Below are positions 46,983 to 58,713 of a DNA stretch of 64,000 nucleotides, in pieces. The stretch covers positions 1,676,379 through 1,740,378 of the forward strand of contig NW_003101675.1 in the NCBI RefSeq assembly GCF_000003855.2, in the 5' to 3' direction. Under the pieces are notes generated by a model. The model ran no database searches, was not told the DNA's origin, and saw nothing but the letters and a program-made list of their open reading frames with translations. How positions within the stretch are numbered: position 1 is the stretch's first letter; every line of letters begins with the position of its first letter. The position numbers and the translations under genes are program-made. The stretch comes from Blastomyces gilchristii SLH14081 (Eukaryota; Ascomycota; Eurotiomycetes; Onygenales; Ajellomycetaceae).

Positions 46983-48806
46983 ATAACTCTATACACTTAT
47001 ACTGAGATTAACTCAATCTCATTCTCTGAGAGAAACTTCACATCATTTTCTAGAGTGTGTATATCTCTATCTCAGTAGAAATTCAAGATTTCTGAACTCA
47101 CTGTATATTTTAGCATGAGCTTTTCAACTGCTCTATCATCACTGCAGTCTCTATACATCTATATCTATTATAAAGATAGAGAGATTAAGATCAGAGATTC
47201 TTCAAGTTATAAGAAAAACACATTGTCTGAATTTCACAGCTTTATTCATATTCTTGAATGAAAATTTCATCTTAATCTGAGCCAGTTTAATTCTTATAAG
47301 ATATAAGTAATATACACTGTCAACCTTCTTGAAGGTATCTCTGTGACTACTTGAACTATTAAGAAGAGAGAGCTTGAGTGTATTAATACTATTATAACTT
47401 GAGAAGAATTCAAAGACTTTCTACTGAATTAAATCAAAGATTATTATAAATACAGCTTTATAGCAGTACAGTAGTTCAACTTATTATATTAATAAGATAA
47501 TGAGAATTCTTTCAATTTTAATACAAGATTTAAAGTATATTGAGAGAAATTGATTAATAATTTAAATTAATTAAAAACACAGCTTTATCTCACAAAGCTG
47601 ACTTATAAGATGTGAATAATAATATTACAGTATCAGAGTTCATTAATTAATTATACTGAGCTTGTTAACTTGACTTCTCAGATCTATTTGAATAATTAAT
47701 ACTCTGAGAAAAAGATTAATAAGATCTCTTCTAAGTAATTAATAACAGAATCTAAACAGCACTGTGACAGCTTCAGTGTAGAGAAAGTAAAGAAGAATTT
47801 CAAGTTTTCTGATTCTTCACTCACTGTAAAGAAATATTAAAAAAAATTTGATAAAGATCTCTATTTTAACTGTGAAGCTGATAATTACTATACTAGTAAT
47901 TATAAGAAGCTGAAGAAGAGAAGAAATTAAGAAGATATCTTCTTAAAGTTAACTTCTCTTCTGACAAATATGTCTGTGAAAGATAAAGAAGAGAAAGAAA
48001 TAGAGAATTAATAATTCTCATATCTCTGAGTTCATATTATAATCATAATACATACTCTGAATGAGAAGATACTAGTGAAATATCTACTTGACTCTGAGAT
48101 GAATATTAATTTCATATTCTATTTCTTTTCTTTGATAAAGAGTTGAAAGAAGATAGACCTGTCAGATTATATGAAATTTATCAATGAAATAAAGTATTAT
48201 CATTTTAATATAATCTAAGTGAAGTGTGTGATCACAGACTTAGAAGAAATCTTCAAGAAGAGCAGTCTGCTTCTTTACACTGTTAATATCATAGATGAGA
48301 ACATCATTCTAGATCTTTTATAATTGAGAGAAAACAATTCTCTCATTGACTGAGTCACTTAGATATAATAGTATTATCTCACTGATGAAGAGACAGTGAT
48401 AGAGAAATCTGAAGAGTTTCATTGAAAGAATCTTGAGAAAAAGATAGAGTTAATATACTATGTAGCAGATGACTGAGACTTGAGAATAGATGAAGAAGTT
48501 ATCACTCTTACTATAAGATTAGCAGCAGTATTCATTATTGAAGATGAATAAATACAACATCTCTTTACAGATTATAAGAATGTTTTTTCAGTAAGAGAAG
48601 TAGTGAAGTTTTCTGATATCAAGATGTAATATAAGATCTGTCTTGAAGATGATATAACAGCACTGTATAGACTTCTTTATAACTTATTTGTAAAGAAATT
48701 GAATATTCTGTGTAAATATCTTGAGAAAGTGCAATTGAAGAACTAAATACACTTATTAAAGAGTTTAGCAGAGATGTCTATACTCTTTATACTCAAGAAG
48801 AACAGT
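46983..48806 (+). pseudogene. Gypsy B copy 1 gag and protease
   Basis: The start codon equal to ATG 62289 of copy 2 is ATA here (46983-46985). The Gag core is readable (EEFKDFLLN near 47405, TRFKVYWEKLINNLN near 47525, LKTQLYLTKLTYKM near 47572). The zinc knuckle near 47855-47910 reads YFNCEADNYYTSNYKK: the pattern CxxCx4Hx4C with three of four ligands changed to Tyr. Protease near 48070: VKYLLDSEMNINFIF, the D-S-G motif with Gly to Glu. The frame runs into RT (SILFILKKNSRLY) and is cut by the MITE at 48807. Confidence 0.75.
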
Positions 48807-48814
48807 AGACTATA

Positions 48815-49320
48815 TAGACTGGCCGCCGGAACCATGAATTTCACATTTGGTTCCATTTGGTCTGGTCTCATACATTTCTTGGCATGAATCCCGCTGGGAC
48901 TGGCTATCAAAAAAACATGTAAAGTGACTATATATCAGATCTTAAAATGAAACCATGACTTGAAAAAAATGAGAAAGTGGTCTCATTTGATCTCATTTAG
49001 TCCCATTCTTGGTATAAAGTTACTATTTTTAGACATTTTAAGGTTTTTTTTAGACTATTTTTAATTTTTTAAAAAGTAACGCTTTTTGATAACACTCAAA
49101 TGAGATTTAAAGTCATTTAAAGCAATAAAAATAATTTAAATTGAGAAGTGAAAATCATGGTCTCATTTGGAAAATGTGACAAGAGTAGACAGTAAGTCTC
49201 ACTGAGACAGTATGAAACTACTATCTAATGTTAAAACCGTGTAATGGGATCAGTCGAATTGGTAATGAAACTATCAAAAAATCTGGTCCTGGTCCCAGAC
49301 ACAGTCACACGGTCAGTCTA
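48815..49320 (-). mobile_element. hAT-derived MITE, 506 bp, in Gypsy B RT
   Basis: Ends TAGACTGGCCGCC and GGTCAGTCTA (inverted repeats) with a perfect 8-bp target duplication AGACTATA (48807-48814, 49321-49328). The left about 100 bases match the right end of the hAT element at 32262-38078 in reverse orientation, and the right end matches its left end. It is collinear in reverse with 61052-61556. No coding capacity. It is much less mutated than the Gypsy gene around it, so it looks like a late arrival. It splits the RT between the VKKDG-type block and DYRDLN. Confidence 0.92.
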
Positions 49321-49328
49321 AGACTATA

Positions 49329-52300
49329 TCTATATATAGACTACAGAGATCTTAATAAGATGACAGTTAAGAATTACTATTTATTATCATTAATTAATGA
49401 GATGATTGATTGATTATCTGAAGTAAAGATGTTTTCAAAGATTGATATACAGAATGTCTATCATAGAATCAGAGTTAATAAAGATAATATTTGAAAAACA
49501 GCTTTTCATACAAAGTACAGTAATTTTGAATATCTTGTTTTATCTTTTAATCTTTATAATACTTCAGTCACTTTTCAGATCTATATAAATGAGATACTGC
49601 AGGGCCTTGTCAACATCTTCTGTATAGTATATTTGAATAACATTCTAATCTTCTTAAAAACAGAGAAAGAACATGATACTTATGTTCAAGAAGTGTTGAG
49701 TCACTTGAGACAGTATTAACTCTATACAAACACTGAACAATGCTCATTCTACATATAGAAGATTGATTTCTTAGATTATATTATTAAGATGAACAGCATT
49801 TCAATAAACAGAAGTCAGGTCTTCATTATTGAGAACTGGCTAGTACTGTAAATATACTGTGAGATGTAGATATTTCTAGAATTTGTGAATTTCTACAGAT
49901 AATTCATCTATACATATTCACAGATTACTGTTCCTCTTACAGATCTGTTAAAGAGAAGTGTGAAAGACAGAAAAATAAGACTGTTTACTCTTATTCAAGA
50001 TACTGCACAGACATTTACAGAATTGAAACAAGCTTTTATAGATATTATAATACTGAATCACTTTAACTCTGACTTACTCAGTCAGTGTGAGACTGATACA
50101 TCTGAGAATGAAGTCTGTGAAATCTTTTCACAGTTAATATCAGAGATCTTTCAACATTGAAAGAATCAGAGAATAATAAACTCTGAGAATATAGATAATG
50201 AAATGTCTATAAAAGAAGGCTTTTTTACAGAGTCTATAAGATATTATAAATGAAGATCAGTGATCTTCTTCTTCAAGAAGTTATCACTCACACAGAGAAG
50301 ATATGATACTCATGATTAAGAGATATTAATAATTATCAAATTCTTTAAAATCTGATGATATTATCTTTAGAGTAGTAAGTATTCAGTGCAAGTTCTCACT
50401 AATTATATAAATCTATATTACTTCTTAACAACAAAGAGCTTGATAGAATATTAAGTCAGATGAGTGAAGCTGCTTTCAGAGTATAATTTCTATATCTGAT
50501 GTTATTCAGATTGACTTAACTCTGCTAATACATTATCTAAACAGTCTGATTATAATATTATTAATAAGAAAAAGAATTCTATAAAAGAATCTCTGTCATC
50601 ACTGCAGAAGAAGCTGACTGCAGAGAGTTGAGATTCTTTAAAGCTTGAGAACAGCATCAGTAAAACAGCTGCACAACTCAGTATAGAAGATGAAAGAAAA
50701 TCTGAATTTCTGCAGAGAACTGATACTGAAGATTATAAGCTTTTCATATCATATCTTACTATTATTGAATTAACAAAGAATGAAACAGTCTATATTCTTT
50801 CAACTTAACTACTTTTAAAATTCATTGATAAGTTACAGAAGAAGAATATCTCTACTACAGCTTGAATTCAGAAGTTAAAGAAGAAAGAATTCAGTTTAAA
50901 CTTAAAAGAGACAGACTCTAAGCACAGCAGTACTGCTAAGAAATCAAGTCACTGATAACTAGAAGAATATAAACTTCTACTACTAAATGATTCAGTCTTC
51001 ATTTCTCATAGCAGAGTGATGTATCAGAACTTATTAAGAATTCATTATAATAATTCTCATACAGAGCACTTCAGATTAGAGAAGACTGAGAAGCTTTTAA
51101 AATATAAATATATTTAAGATAAGCTTCAGATAGATGTTAAAGAGTATATTAAGACTTATAATATCTATCAAAGAATAAAGATTCTGTAGTATAAGTAATA
51201 TAGTAAGTTGATATCACTGTCAGTTTCAAAGAGCTTATAATAGAATTTATTAATGAATTTTATAGTTAATCTGCTGAAGTCAACAAGAGTTAAAGAATAT
51301 AACTCAATTTTGATTATTATTAATCACTTTATAAAGATAGTTAAATATATCTCTACTTATAAAAAGATTAAAGCCTCTGAATTGACTGATTTATTTTTAA
51401 ATATCATCATTTATAATCACAGTACTCTGAAATCATTGATAATAGATTAAGAATCTCTATTCATCAGTAAATACTGATCAGTCTTTTACTATTATCTTAT
51501 ATAGACATCTTTCTCAGTACTGCATTTCATCTGCAGACAGATGATCAGACTGAANNNNNNNNNNNNNNNNNNNNNNNNNNNNNNNNNNNNNNNNNNNNNN
51601 NNNNNNNNNNNNNNNNNNNNNNNNNNNNNNNNNNNNNNNNNNNNNNNNNNNNNNTCATATTATTAGAATAATTGATTTAACATCTTATATGACTGAATTC
51701 ATCTATAATAATGCAAAGAATGTAATCTTAAAGATATCTTCTTTCTATACTTATTATAAATATAATTCTTCATTACTTAGTAATGTTGTGAATGATATTT
51801 CAAAGAGAAGAATAGACAGTCAGAATATTAAATAGATACAGAGAACAGAGTATTTCTCAGTATCAGAAGTAAAAGTGAGATTGAAACTTTTAAATAAAAT
51901 TCATAAGAAGATAATAAAAAGTATTCACTGTGTTCAGAAGCAGTAAATATAATACTATAATTAAAAACATCTTTCAATAAAGTTCTTAATAGAGAATCAA
52001 GTGCTACTTTCAGTAAAGAATATCAAGATAATAAGATTATATAAGAAGCTCAGTAAGTAGTGACTAGAATCTTTCTCAGTAATAAGAGTGATAAATAAAC
52101 AGATATATGAGTTAAAATTACTCTCAGAATTGAAATCAATTTATTCTATTTTTCATATTTTCTATTTGAAGCTCTATAAGCAATACTCTGAGATAGAGTC
52201 ATCTTAATCAGATAATATCAAGGTTGAAAGTAATACTGAATATCTTATAAAGAAAATATTGAATAAGTGAATATATTATAACAAGCTTTAATATCTTATT

Positions 52301-52440
52301 AAATGAGAAGATTATTTACTATCAGAGAATTTATAAGAACTGCTTAAGTATTTGAAAAATACTGAGAAAGAGATTGTAAGCTATGAGACAGTTAGTAGAG
52401 ACTGTCTTATTATACATCAGAGATATTGAATAAGAAATAT
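49329..52440 (+). pseudogene. Gypsy B copy 1 RT, RNase H, integrase and chromodomain
   Basis: IDYRDLNKMTVKNYYLLSLI (49340 on), FSKIDIQNVYHRIRV (49435 on), VYLNNILIF (49627 on; the catalytic YLDD has both Asp as Asn). RNase H covers the open block 49960-50160 and beyond. Integrase: a zinc region near 51000-51180 (MYQNLLRIHYNNSHTEHF), core from about 51250 (MNFIVNLLKSTRVKEYNSIL, LIIDWESLFISKYW) up to the N gap; after it EFIYNNAKN. Chromodomain near 52240-52380: YLIKKILNKWIYYNKLWYLI then KWEDYLLSEN. Trp- and Arg-type TGA stops throughout. Confidence 0.85.
51555..51654. other. Assembly gap (100 N)
   Basis: Exactly 100 N in the integrase core of Gypsy B copy 1, a conventional placeholder. Flanking sequence reads RQMIRLN before and EFIYNNAKN after, so by comparison with family C (QTDDQIEYL to LIEFIYNN) roughly 100 bases would be expected, but the true size is unknown. 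Confidence 0.95.
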
Positions 52441-54216
52441 TACTTAAGATTTCTTATTTTTCTTAAATAATTTTTTAAAGATAATCTTACAGTAATGAGC
52501 TGATATCTTGTGAACTCTGTAACACTCTTCTTCTATTTTCTTTTAAAGAGTTTTTAGAAGTTTAATGAGACTATACAAGTGTAAAATTCCTGAAGCAGTT
52601 AATAAGAAAAGAAAGAGATATTTGAAATCAATAAAGATTAATATTATTAACTTATGAACTACTGCTATTCTAATAGAGCTGCATCTTACTGAAAAAGTAA
52701 AAAGAGAAATCAGAGTCTACTTATTAATAATTATATTCTTATCAAACTCATTCTTCACTGTCAAAGTCTCTGATACTGATATCTTTATTCTCTGAGAAGT
52801 TAGCACTGCAGTATTACAGAAGAGTATAAAAGATATATAAAGTTATTAACTTATTAATTTATAAAGCATCTCAGTTATCTGTTTTAATTAAAGTGAGATT
52901 CTCTTCAATCAGTAATTTATCTTCACAGTGCTTTCAATAGCAGTACTGACTGACTTCTTCTTGAGATCAGTCATTCTGAGATGTTTTTTCATCTCAGAGA
53001 CTCACACTATCATCTTCTTTTACAGATAAGTAAGAGAAATCTCTTCAGTCTTGATAGAATCTATCAATACTTGAAGCTCTGAAACTCTTACTCTGTACTG
53101 CTTGAGCATCTGAGCTTCTTATCAGAACTGATATAATATCTTCTTATAGAGTAGATAATACTTACAGAGAGACAGAAGTTATTGTTACAGATATAATGAA
53201 AATAATGAAAGTAAGAGAAGAGATAGATATATAAAATTCTCTCTTTCTTCAACTGCTTAACATAGTACAGATAAGTAACAGTGCCAGTCAAAGACTGCAT
53301 CAGAGCCTTCTCACAGAGAGAAGATAAAGAAACTGCAGAACTCTGCAGACTCAACTCAGCAGTATTTTAAGCAGAGCTCAGATATATCATGAGAGAAAAA
53401 CTATGAATTAAGCTTCTCAGAGTCACTGTCTCTGAAATCAAGCTCTTCTCAGAGTTCTCTTCAAATGATCACACAGAGTCATACATCACTGTGTTGATTG
53501 AGAGAAGAGATAGTGTTGTAATAGCAGTGAGAAGAGCAGAGAAAGAACTGAATATGAATAAATTAATCAGCAGAAGAGATGACATCTCACTACAAGGTAC
53601 AGCTACTATTATCACAGCTGTAAGAGATGTAGAAGAAGAAGAAGATGTGATAATAAAAGCAGTGCTTTCACAGGTCATTGACATCACTATCTCTGCCTTT
53701 AACCTGGCTTTCTTAACAGTTACAGAGACTGCAGCTGCATCATGAAGTCATTTGATCACTAGAAAACATCAGAATAAGTTCTTTATTATCTTTCAAGAAG
53801 AATGCTCTCATGCACTCACTATTAAAGATGAGAGAGAGAGAAGAAAAAATATGTCACAGAGAGAGAAGATCTTTTCAGAAAAATTCTGTCACTACTGTTA
53901 ACTTTGTCTCTAAAACACATCACTTTTGCAGATAATTTCATACACAGGACAGAATATGATGAGAGATCTGTAAGTTACTTATTAACTATGTTTTTCATCT
54001 TTCAAATTGATATATAAGAAACTCACTTATTATGTGTTTGATTTGAACAGAGGTGAGAAAGAAAGATCTACACAGTTAGTAGAGAAACTCATCTATTTCT
54101 TTGTACTGCAGTATATACACTGTCAATCAGTTGGCAACTGTTGCTATATAACAAAGATAACTTCTAATCTGATAATCTTGAGAGTATCAGAACTATACTC
54201 TTCAAGAGAAGAGTAT
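52441..54216 (+). pseudogene. Extra 3' ORF region of Gypsy family B, unknown function
   Basis: After the chromodomain, one coding-like stretch at about 52560-52860 (IPEAVNKKRKRYLKSIKINI, IELHLTEKVKREIRVYLLII). Then an open frame from 53491 (MLIERRDSVVIAVRRAEKEL, then an acidic VRDVEEEEDVIIKA) runs past Gln/Arg-type stops through EKFCHYC to 54216, at the LTR border, about 240 codons. No known domain recognised. The Ser-rich minus-strand ORFs here are shadows. It is similar in place and acidic character to the extra ORF of family A but without obvious sequence similarity by eye. Confidence 0.45.
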
Positions 54217-54760
54217 TATCACACTCTTAGCTATGTTAAGACTCTGTTATAATTTCACACAGCTTATTGCTTTTCTGAAGATAATTTCATTCATTCTGCA
54301 GACTATTTAAACCAGTTTTCAATCACTCTCTAACATTATTCAGATATATTATAGAAAGATTCAATTGATAAATATAAGAACTCTACTTTTATACAAGGTC
54401 AGCAGATTATGCTTTCTTGATAGTAAGATACTGCTGAGATATCACTTTAGCTATTCTTACTTATGAAATGAGAGAAAGATATTCACTCATTGTCTATATA
54501 AAATAGCTAGATGCTGACTTCTTATCAAAGAAGTCAGTGATTCATTTTTCTTCTACTGAAATATATACAAGAGTTACTGTGTTTCTCATACAATCTTCTT
54601 AGTATACTAAGTATCATATCTGTGATATTCTCACAATAACTCTGTAGCCTATGAGCTCACTATTCAAGCAAGATAGTCAAGCTCACTCATATGACTTCTC
54701 AAACAACTACCTCTACATGACGCCGCTGACTAGCAACCGCTTCGGTTCCGCCATGTTATA
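54217..54760 (+). repeat. 3' LTR of Gypsy B copy 1
   Basis: Starts TATCACACTCTTAG (mutated TGTCACGCCTCCGG) after a purine-rich stretch (AAGAGAAGAG, 54204-54213), and ends GGTTCCGCCATGTTATA. The last about 40 bases (54719-54756) are CpG-rich. Confidence 0.9.
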
Positions 54761-55046
54761 GATATATAATATTAATTAAGAATCTTTACTTCTATTATTA
54801 ATATATAAAAATTAATGAAGTAAGTTAAATAGTAATAGTATGAAAGATTTAATAATTTAACTGAGTAATCTATATAAAGAAAAATCTTACTCTTAATAAA
54901 GAGATTCTTCTAATAGAGAATAGATAACTATAATGAGCTCTTAATTAAGAGAGAAGATATTATAAGTATAATAGAGTAATAAAATTACTAAATTTCTTAA
55001 ATTTATTATTAATACAGTTCTTTTCATTAGTAAAGATATAAATTAT
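54761..55046 (+). pseudogene. Fot1/pogo transposase, part 2 (C-terminal tail)
   Basis: Directly continues 45252-46381 across the GATAT duplication. AT-rich with stops. A YERFNNLTE-like stretch and a charged tail resemble the variable C-terminus of Fot1-type proteins, but by itself it would not be recognisable. It ends where the LTR of Gypsy D begins. Confidence 0.4.
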
Positions 55047-55316
55047 TGTAAGAGATCTACACTGAATAGATCAGTATAATATATAGATCTTATAATATAA
55101 AAGTAAAAAATGTTAGAGAAGTAAAAAAGAGAAAGTACAGAAATCAGTGATTGAAGTGAATATTTATACATGTACTCAGTGAAGCTTCAGAGTGAAAGAA
55201 TAGAAATTCTGTAAGTTTTTCAGCTAAGAATCAGTGATCAAGAATCAGAGCTTTTAATGAAATCTATGAAGTGTAATAAAATAGTCTATATAATTAATCA
55301 GATGCAGTCTGTCACA
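55047..55316 (-). repeat. 3' LTR of Gypsy D, minus-strand copy
   Basis: Read on the minus strand it begins TGTGACAGACTGCATC and ends GATCTCTTACA, matching 60699-61010 with a shortening. TG...CA ends. No matching 5' LTR in the window. Confidence 0.7.
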
Positions 55317-58138
55317 TTAGTTCTCTCTTTTCAGAACTGATATAGAGTTACAGACATGTAGTTCTCATCAGTCAAGAGCTGCTGTCTCAGATAATACAGA
55401 GCTCAGAGTTCAGATCAGATGATTATAACTAACTCATTTTACAAGATATTATCAGTTACAGTCACAGAATCTCTTATTAAGAATATCTTCAATCTTCTAT
55501 TCAAGTTTATTATCTTCTTCTATGATTTCTAGCAGCTGTCAGTCAGAAGTCAGTTGAGAAGAAAATGAATTAATGACAGTATAATGAAGTAAGCTTATAT
55601 GAAAGACATCATAGATCTCTGATAATATATTAAGACAGTAGTTATAACTGTCTAGAACTTCTATCACTTTATACTTGATATAACAGTAATTCAGTGTATG
55701 AGATGAGTATGTGATCTGTATATTCTTAAGATTCAATTATATCAGGTTTTCTATCTTATATTACTCAGTGAAATCTCAGTGAATATTGATTTAATCTTCT
55801 TAATTTTATTTAGTACTTACCATGAAGGCTTCTGCTTAGTTACAAATATCTCAGAGCTTTGTTACTATATTATTAATAATCTGAATTGAACTGTGAGAGT
55901 TTGATGTCAACTGTGTAATCTCTAGAAGATTCAATACTTTCATATAATAATTATATATAAGAAAGAACAGGCTTATATCTATTAAAACAGTATCTTGATT
56001 ATTGATAGCAATCTCTGCATGTAGAAGAAGATCATATCAATCATTCTATAAATAATTACAGAACTTACAAAGATAGTTCTTTACAGTCTGAATTATTCAT
56101 TTTAATACATCATCAGTTTCAGAGTGATAGACAGTTAATAAACAGTGTATAATCTTCAGAACTTGACAGATTCTTGTTCAGAGAGTACTCATGAATTGAC
56201 AGTTCTGATTCAACACTATAGATCTCAGTAATTTATACATCTGATAGAACAGACTCTGTAGAAAGACTTCAGTGACTTGTTCAGTATTCATCTTATTACA
56301 AGATTTTAATATTACATCTTTACTTAATTAGTTAATAATAATCAGAACATTCTTACAACTCTTACTCTCAGAGAGATTAACAGTAAAGTTAATTACTATA
56401 TCTTATCAGATTCTATCAGAGATATTGAGTGATTTCAGTAAATCTTTTCTACAGTTCTTTCATAAGATAATAGAAGAATAATAACTGCAGTTTCAGATAA
56501 AGTGTCTGATACTGTTTAATATCTCAGATTAGTAAAATTCTTGAGAGATTATTTAATATAGTTGTTTACAATCTGAATGACTGAATATATGCAAATTATA
56601 CATCTCTTACATTATCTAAGTGCATAGAGGTTCAGAATGAGAGACTCAGTATTATTCACAGAATTACAGAGTGCTATTATCATTGATTCAGCATTCTGAG
56701 ATGTTGATTCTTATACATCGTTCTGAGAGAAATTGATATACTTCTTGATATACTGCTTTAATGAGTACTTGAAGAAGTTTATCAGTTTAAGCTGTTGTAT
56801 GTCACAATTCATTCAGTGTAGATTTAGAAGAAGTTGAGATATCAGTATCAGTATTAGTGTCAGTTTGAAGAGAAGGTATTCTAATCAGAGAAGTATGTAT
56901 AGTGCCATGAGTGATCTCATTATAATTAACTAGTATTCTCAGATCTAAGAGCTGATGCTCTTAGTTCATTCAGTAAGTGTCTATTATATTGAATGATATA
57001 TCTTGCTCTTATCATGAAAGAGCATCTGTTATTGAGTTCTAGCTGCTGAGGCAGTAGTGTATTGTGAAATGAAAATAGCTTAGTAGCTCAGATCATCATA
57101 TCTGTTATTTAATAAGCTTACAGATAATAGTAAAGTGTTTGAGATTCTTATAATCTGTGATTATCTTAAACTTGAAGACACTTCAGAGCTCAGAGTCTCA
57201 TTCTTCTAGACAGTATACTATTGTGAGAAGTTTCTTATCATAGATCTTATAGTTGCATTTAATGAGACTTAACTTCTTAAACATGAAGATACATGATTAT
57301 AAAACATCTTTATCATTATATTATAATATAGCTCTCTCTATAACATAGTCAGAGAAGTCAGCTTCAACAACTGTTTCATAGTCAGAGTTAAATATCATTA
57401 GTAGAGATGTATTAATAAACATCTTCTTTATCTGTATAAATGCAGCATCAGTGTTCACTGATCATTGAAATACTAAGTTCTTCTTAGTGAGTTCTGTAAG
57501 TGATCTTATAATATCTGAGAAGTTTCATATAAATCATTAATAGAAGTTAGTAAATTCAATGAAGCTTTATACATCTTTCACAGTATATGAAGCTTCTTAT
57601 TCAAGAATGATAAAGACTTTCTCAGAATTCATTTAAATCTTCTTATCAGCTTCTATGATAAAACCTAGATATTTTATACTCTTGACTTTGAAATTACACT
57701 TGTCAATATCTATTAATAGTTCTGCTTCTTATAATTATTATAATACTCTTTACACATATTCTTGATAATCTTTTCTAGACTCATCAGTGAAGATGAGAAT
57801 GTTATCAAGATATAGAGATATAAATTTATCAAGAAAATCTCAGAGTGTTTAGTTAATATACTTCTGAAATATACTGAGAGCATTAGTCAGTTCAAAGAGT
57901 GTGACTATTCATTTAAAGAGATTATAACATGTTCAGAATACTGTAAGTTATTCATCTTCTTCAGTAATACAGATCTTATGAAACACAGTAATAATATCTA
58001 GTTTTATAAATCATTGAGCTTGTTCAATACAAGCTAGAGTTTCATTAATAAGAGATAAACAATAGCAGTTCTTCTTGATTAATCTGTTCAATTCTTAATA
58101 GTTTACACAGAATCAGAGTTCTTTATCTGATTGAAAGA
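55317..58138 (-). pseudogene. Gypsy D pol, minus strand (RT, RNase H, integrase, chromodomain)
   Basis: Read from 58138 leftward: FQSDKELWFCVNY (the conserved SDGxLRFCVDY region), LNRLIKKNCYCLSLINETL, IKLDIITVFHKI, ITEEDE, LYLDNILIF with one Asp of YLDD changed (near 57820). RNase H and integrase follow. The integrase C-terminus includes ORF 55736-55539 (SHTLNYCYIKYKVIEVLDSY, IYDVFHISLL), the usual end of the integrase before a chromodomain. The chromodomain follows near 55360-55500. It is cut at its 5' side exactly at the family-C LTR. Confidence 0.82.
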
Positions 58139-58713
58139 TGTAGAATGAATCTGTGTAATAATCATATAAGAATCTCACAGAAATAGTTGAGAGTCAACTG
58201 AAACTCTTCTGTATGAAAGGTATGAGATGAATCTGTATAATAGTCAGAGAAAGGTCTGCAGGCTATAAAAAATCTTAGAGAATAAGAAACTGAGTGACAG
58301 ACTCTTTTTTCTTTATAATAACAAGAGATTTTTCCTCACTGATGTTTTTATAGATGTGAAGGATTTTTAGTAAGTATCACTTCAGTACTGAGCCTGATTT
58401 CATAAAATCACTCAGTAAAAGGCTTCACAGATGAAGTCTTAGAGAGGAAAGAGTATGTAAGAAATCTCACTTCTTATAGACTTTTTATTCCTATTTCTAT
58501 CTCTCATGTAATTAATAGAGTTAGCAGCCCTTGACTATACACAACTATATAGACTGAAGTTCGCGACTACTATTCATAACTCAGCTTGAATACTATTATG
58601 CATTTAATCTCTACATTTTATCTTTCTACTGTAAATACTTCTAGTAGTTAACAGTTCATATCATGCCACGCTGCAAACACCTGAATAATCACCTGCGAGT
58701 ACTTATTCTCATA
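58139..58713 (+). repeat. LTR of Gypsy family C at the centre of palindrome 2
   Basis: About 575 bases, TGTAGAATGAATCTGTG...GAGTACTTATTCTCATA, matching 28680-29247. It keeps several CpG and CC steps lost in that copy. The flanks (AAAGA left, AATAT right) do not match, so no target duplication: left and right are different D copies, which suggests recombination rather than a simple solo-LTR event. Confidence 0.8.

Larger units (their letters stand above)
46382..54760 (+). mobile_element. Gypsy family B chromovirus, copy 1
   Basis: Two LTRs of exactly 544 bases (46382-46925, 54217-54760) with GATAT on both outer sides (46377-46381, 54761-54765), a perfect 5-bp target duplication. Interior: gag with a zinc knuckle, protease, RT, RNase H, integrase, chromodomain, then about 1.8 kb with further coding-like sequence. 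A 506-bp MITE sits in RT and a 100-N gap in integrase, so the true length is unknown. All genes are broken. Confidence 0.92.

Noticed and set aside
53088..53687. Minus-strand ORFs in the 3' region of Gypsy B
   Set aside because: They lie opposite a sense frame (53491 on) that continues with Gln/Arg-type stops to the LTR; Ser-rich composition is expected from the complement of acidic codons.
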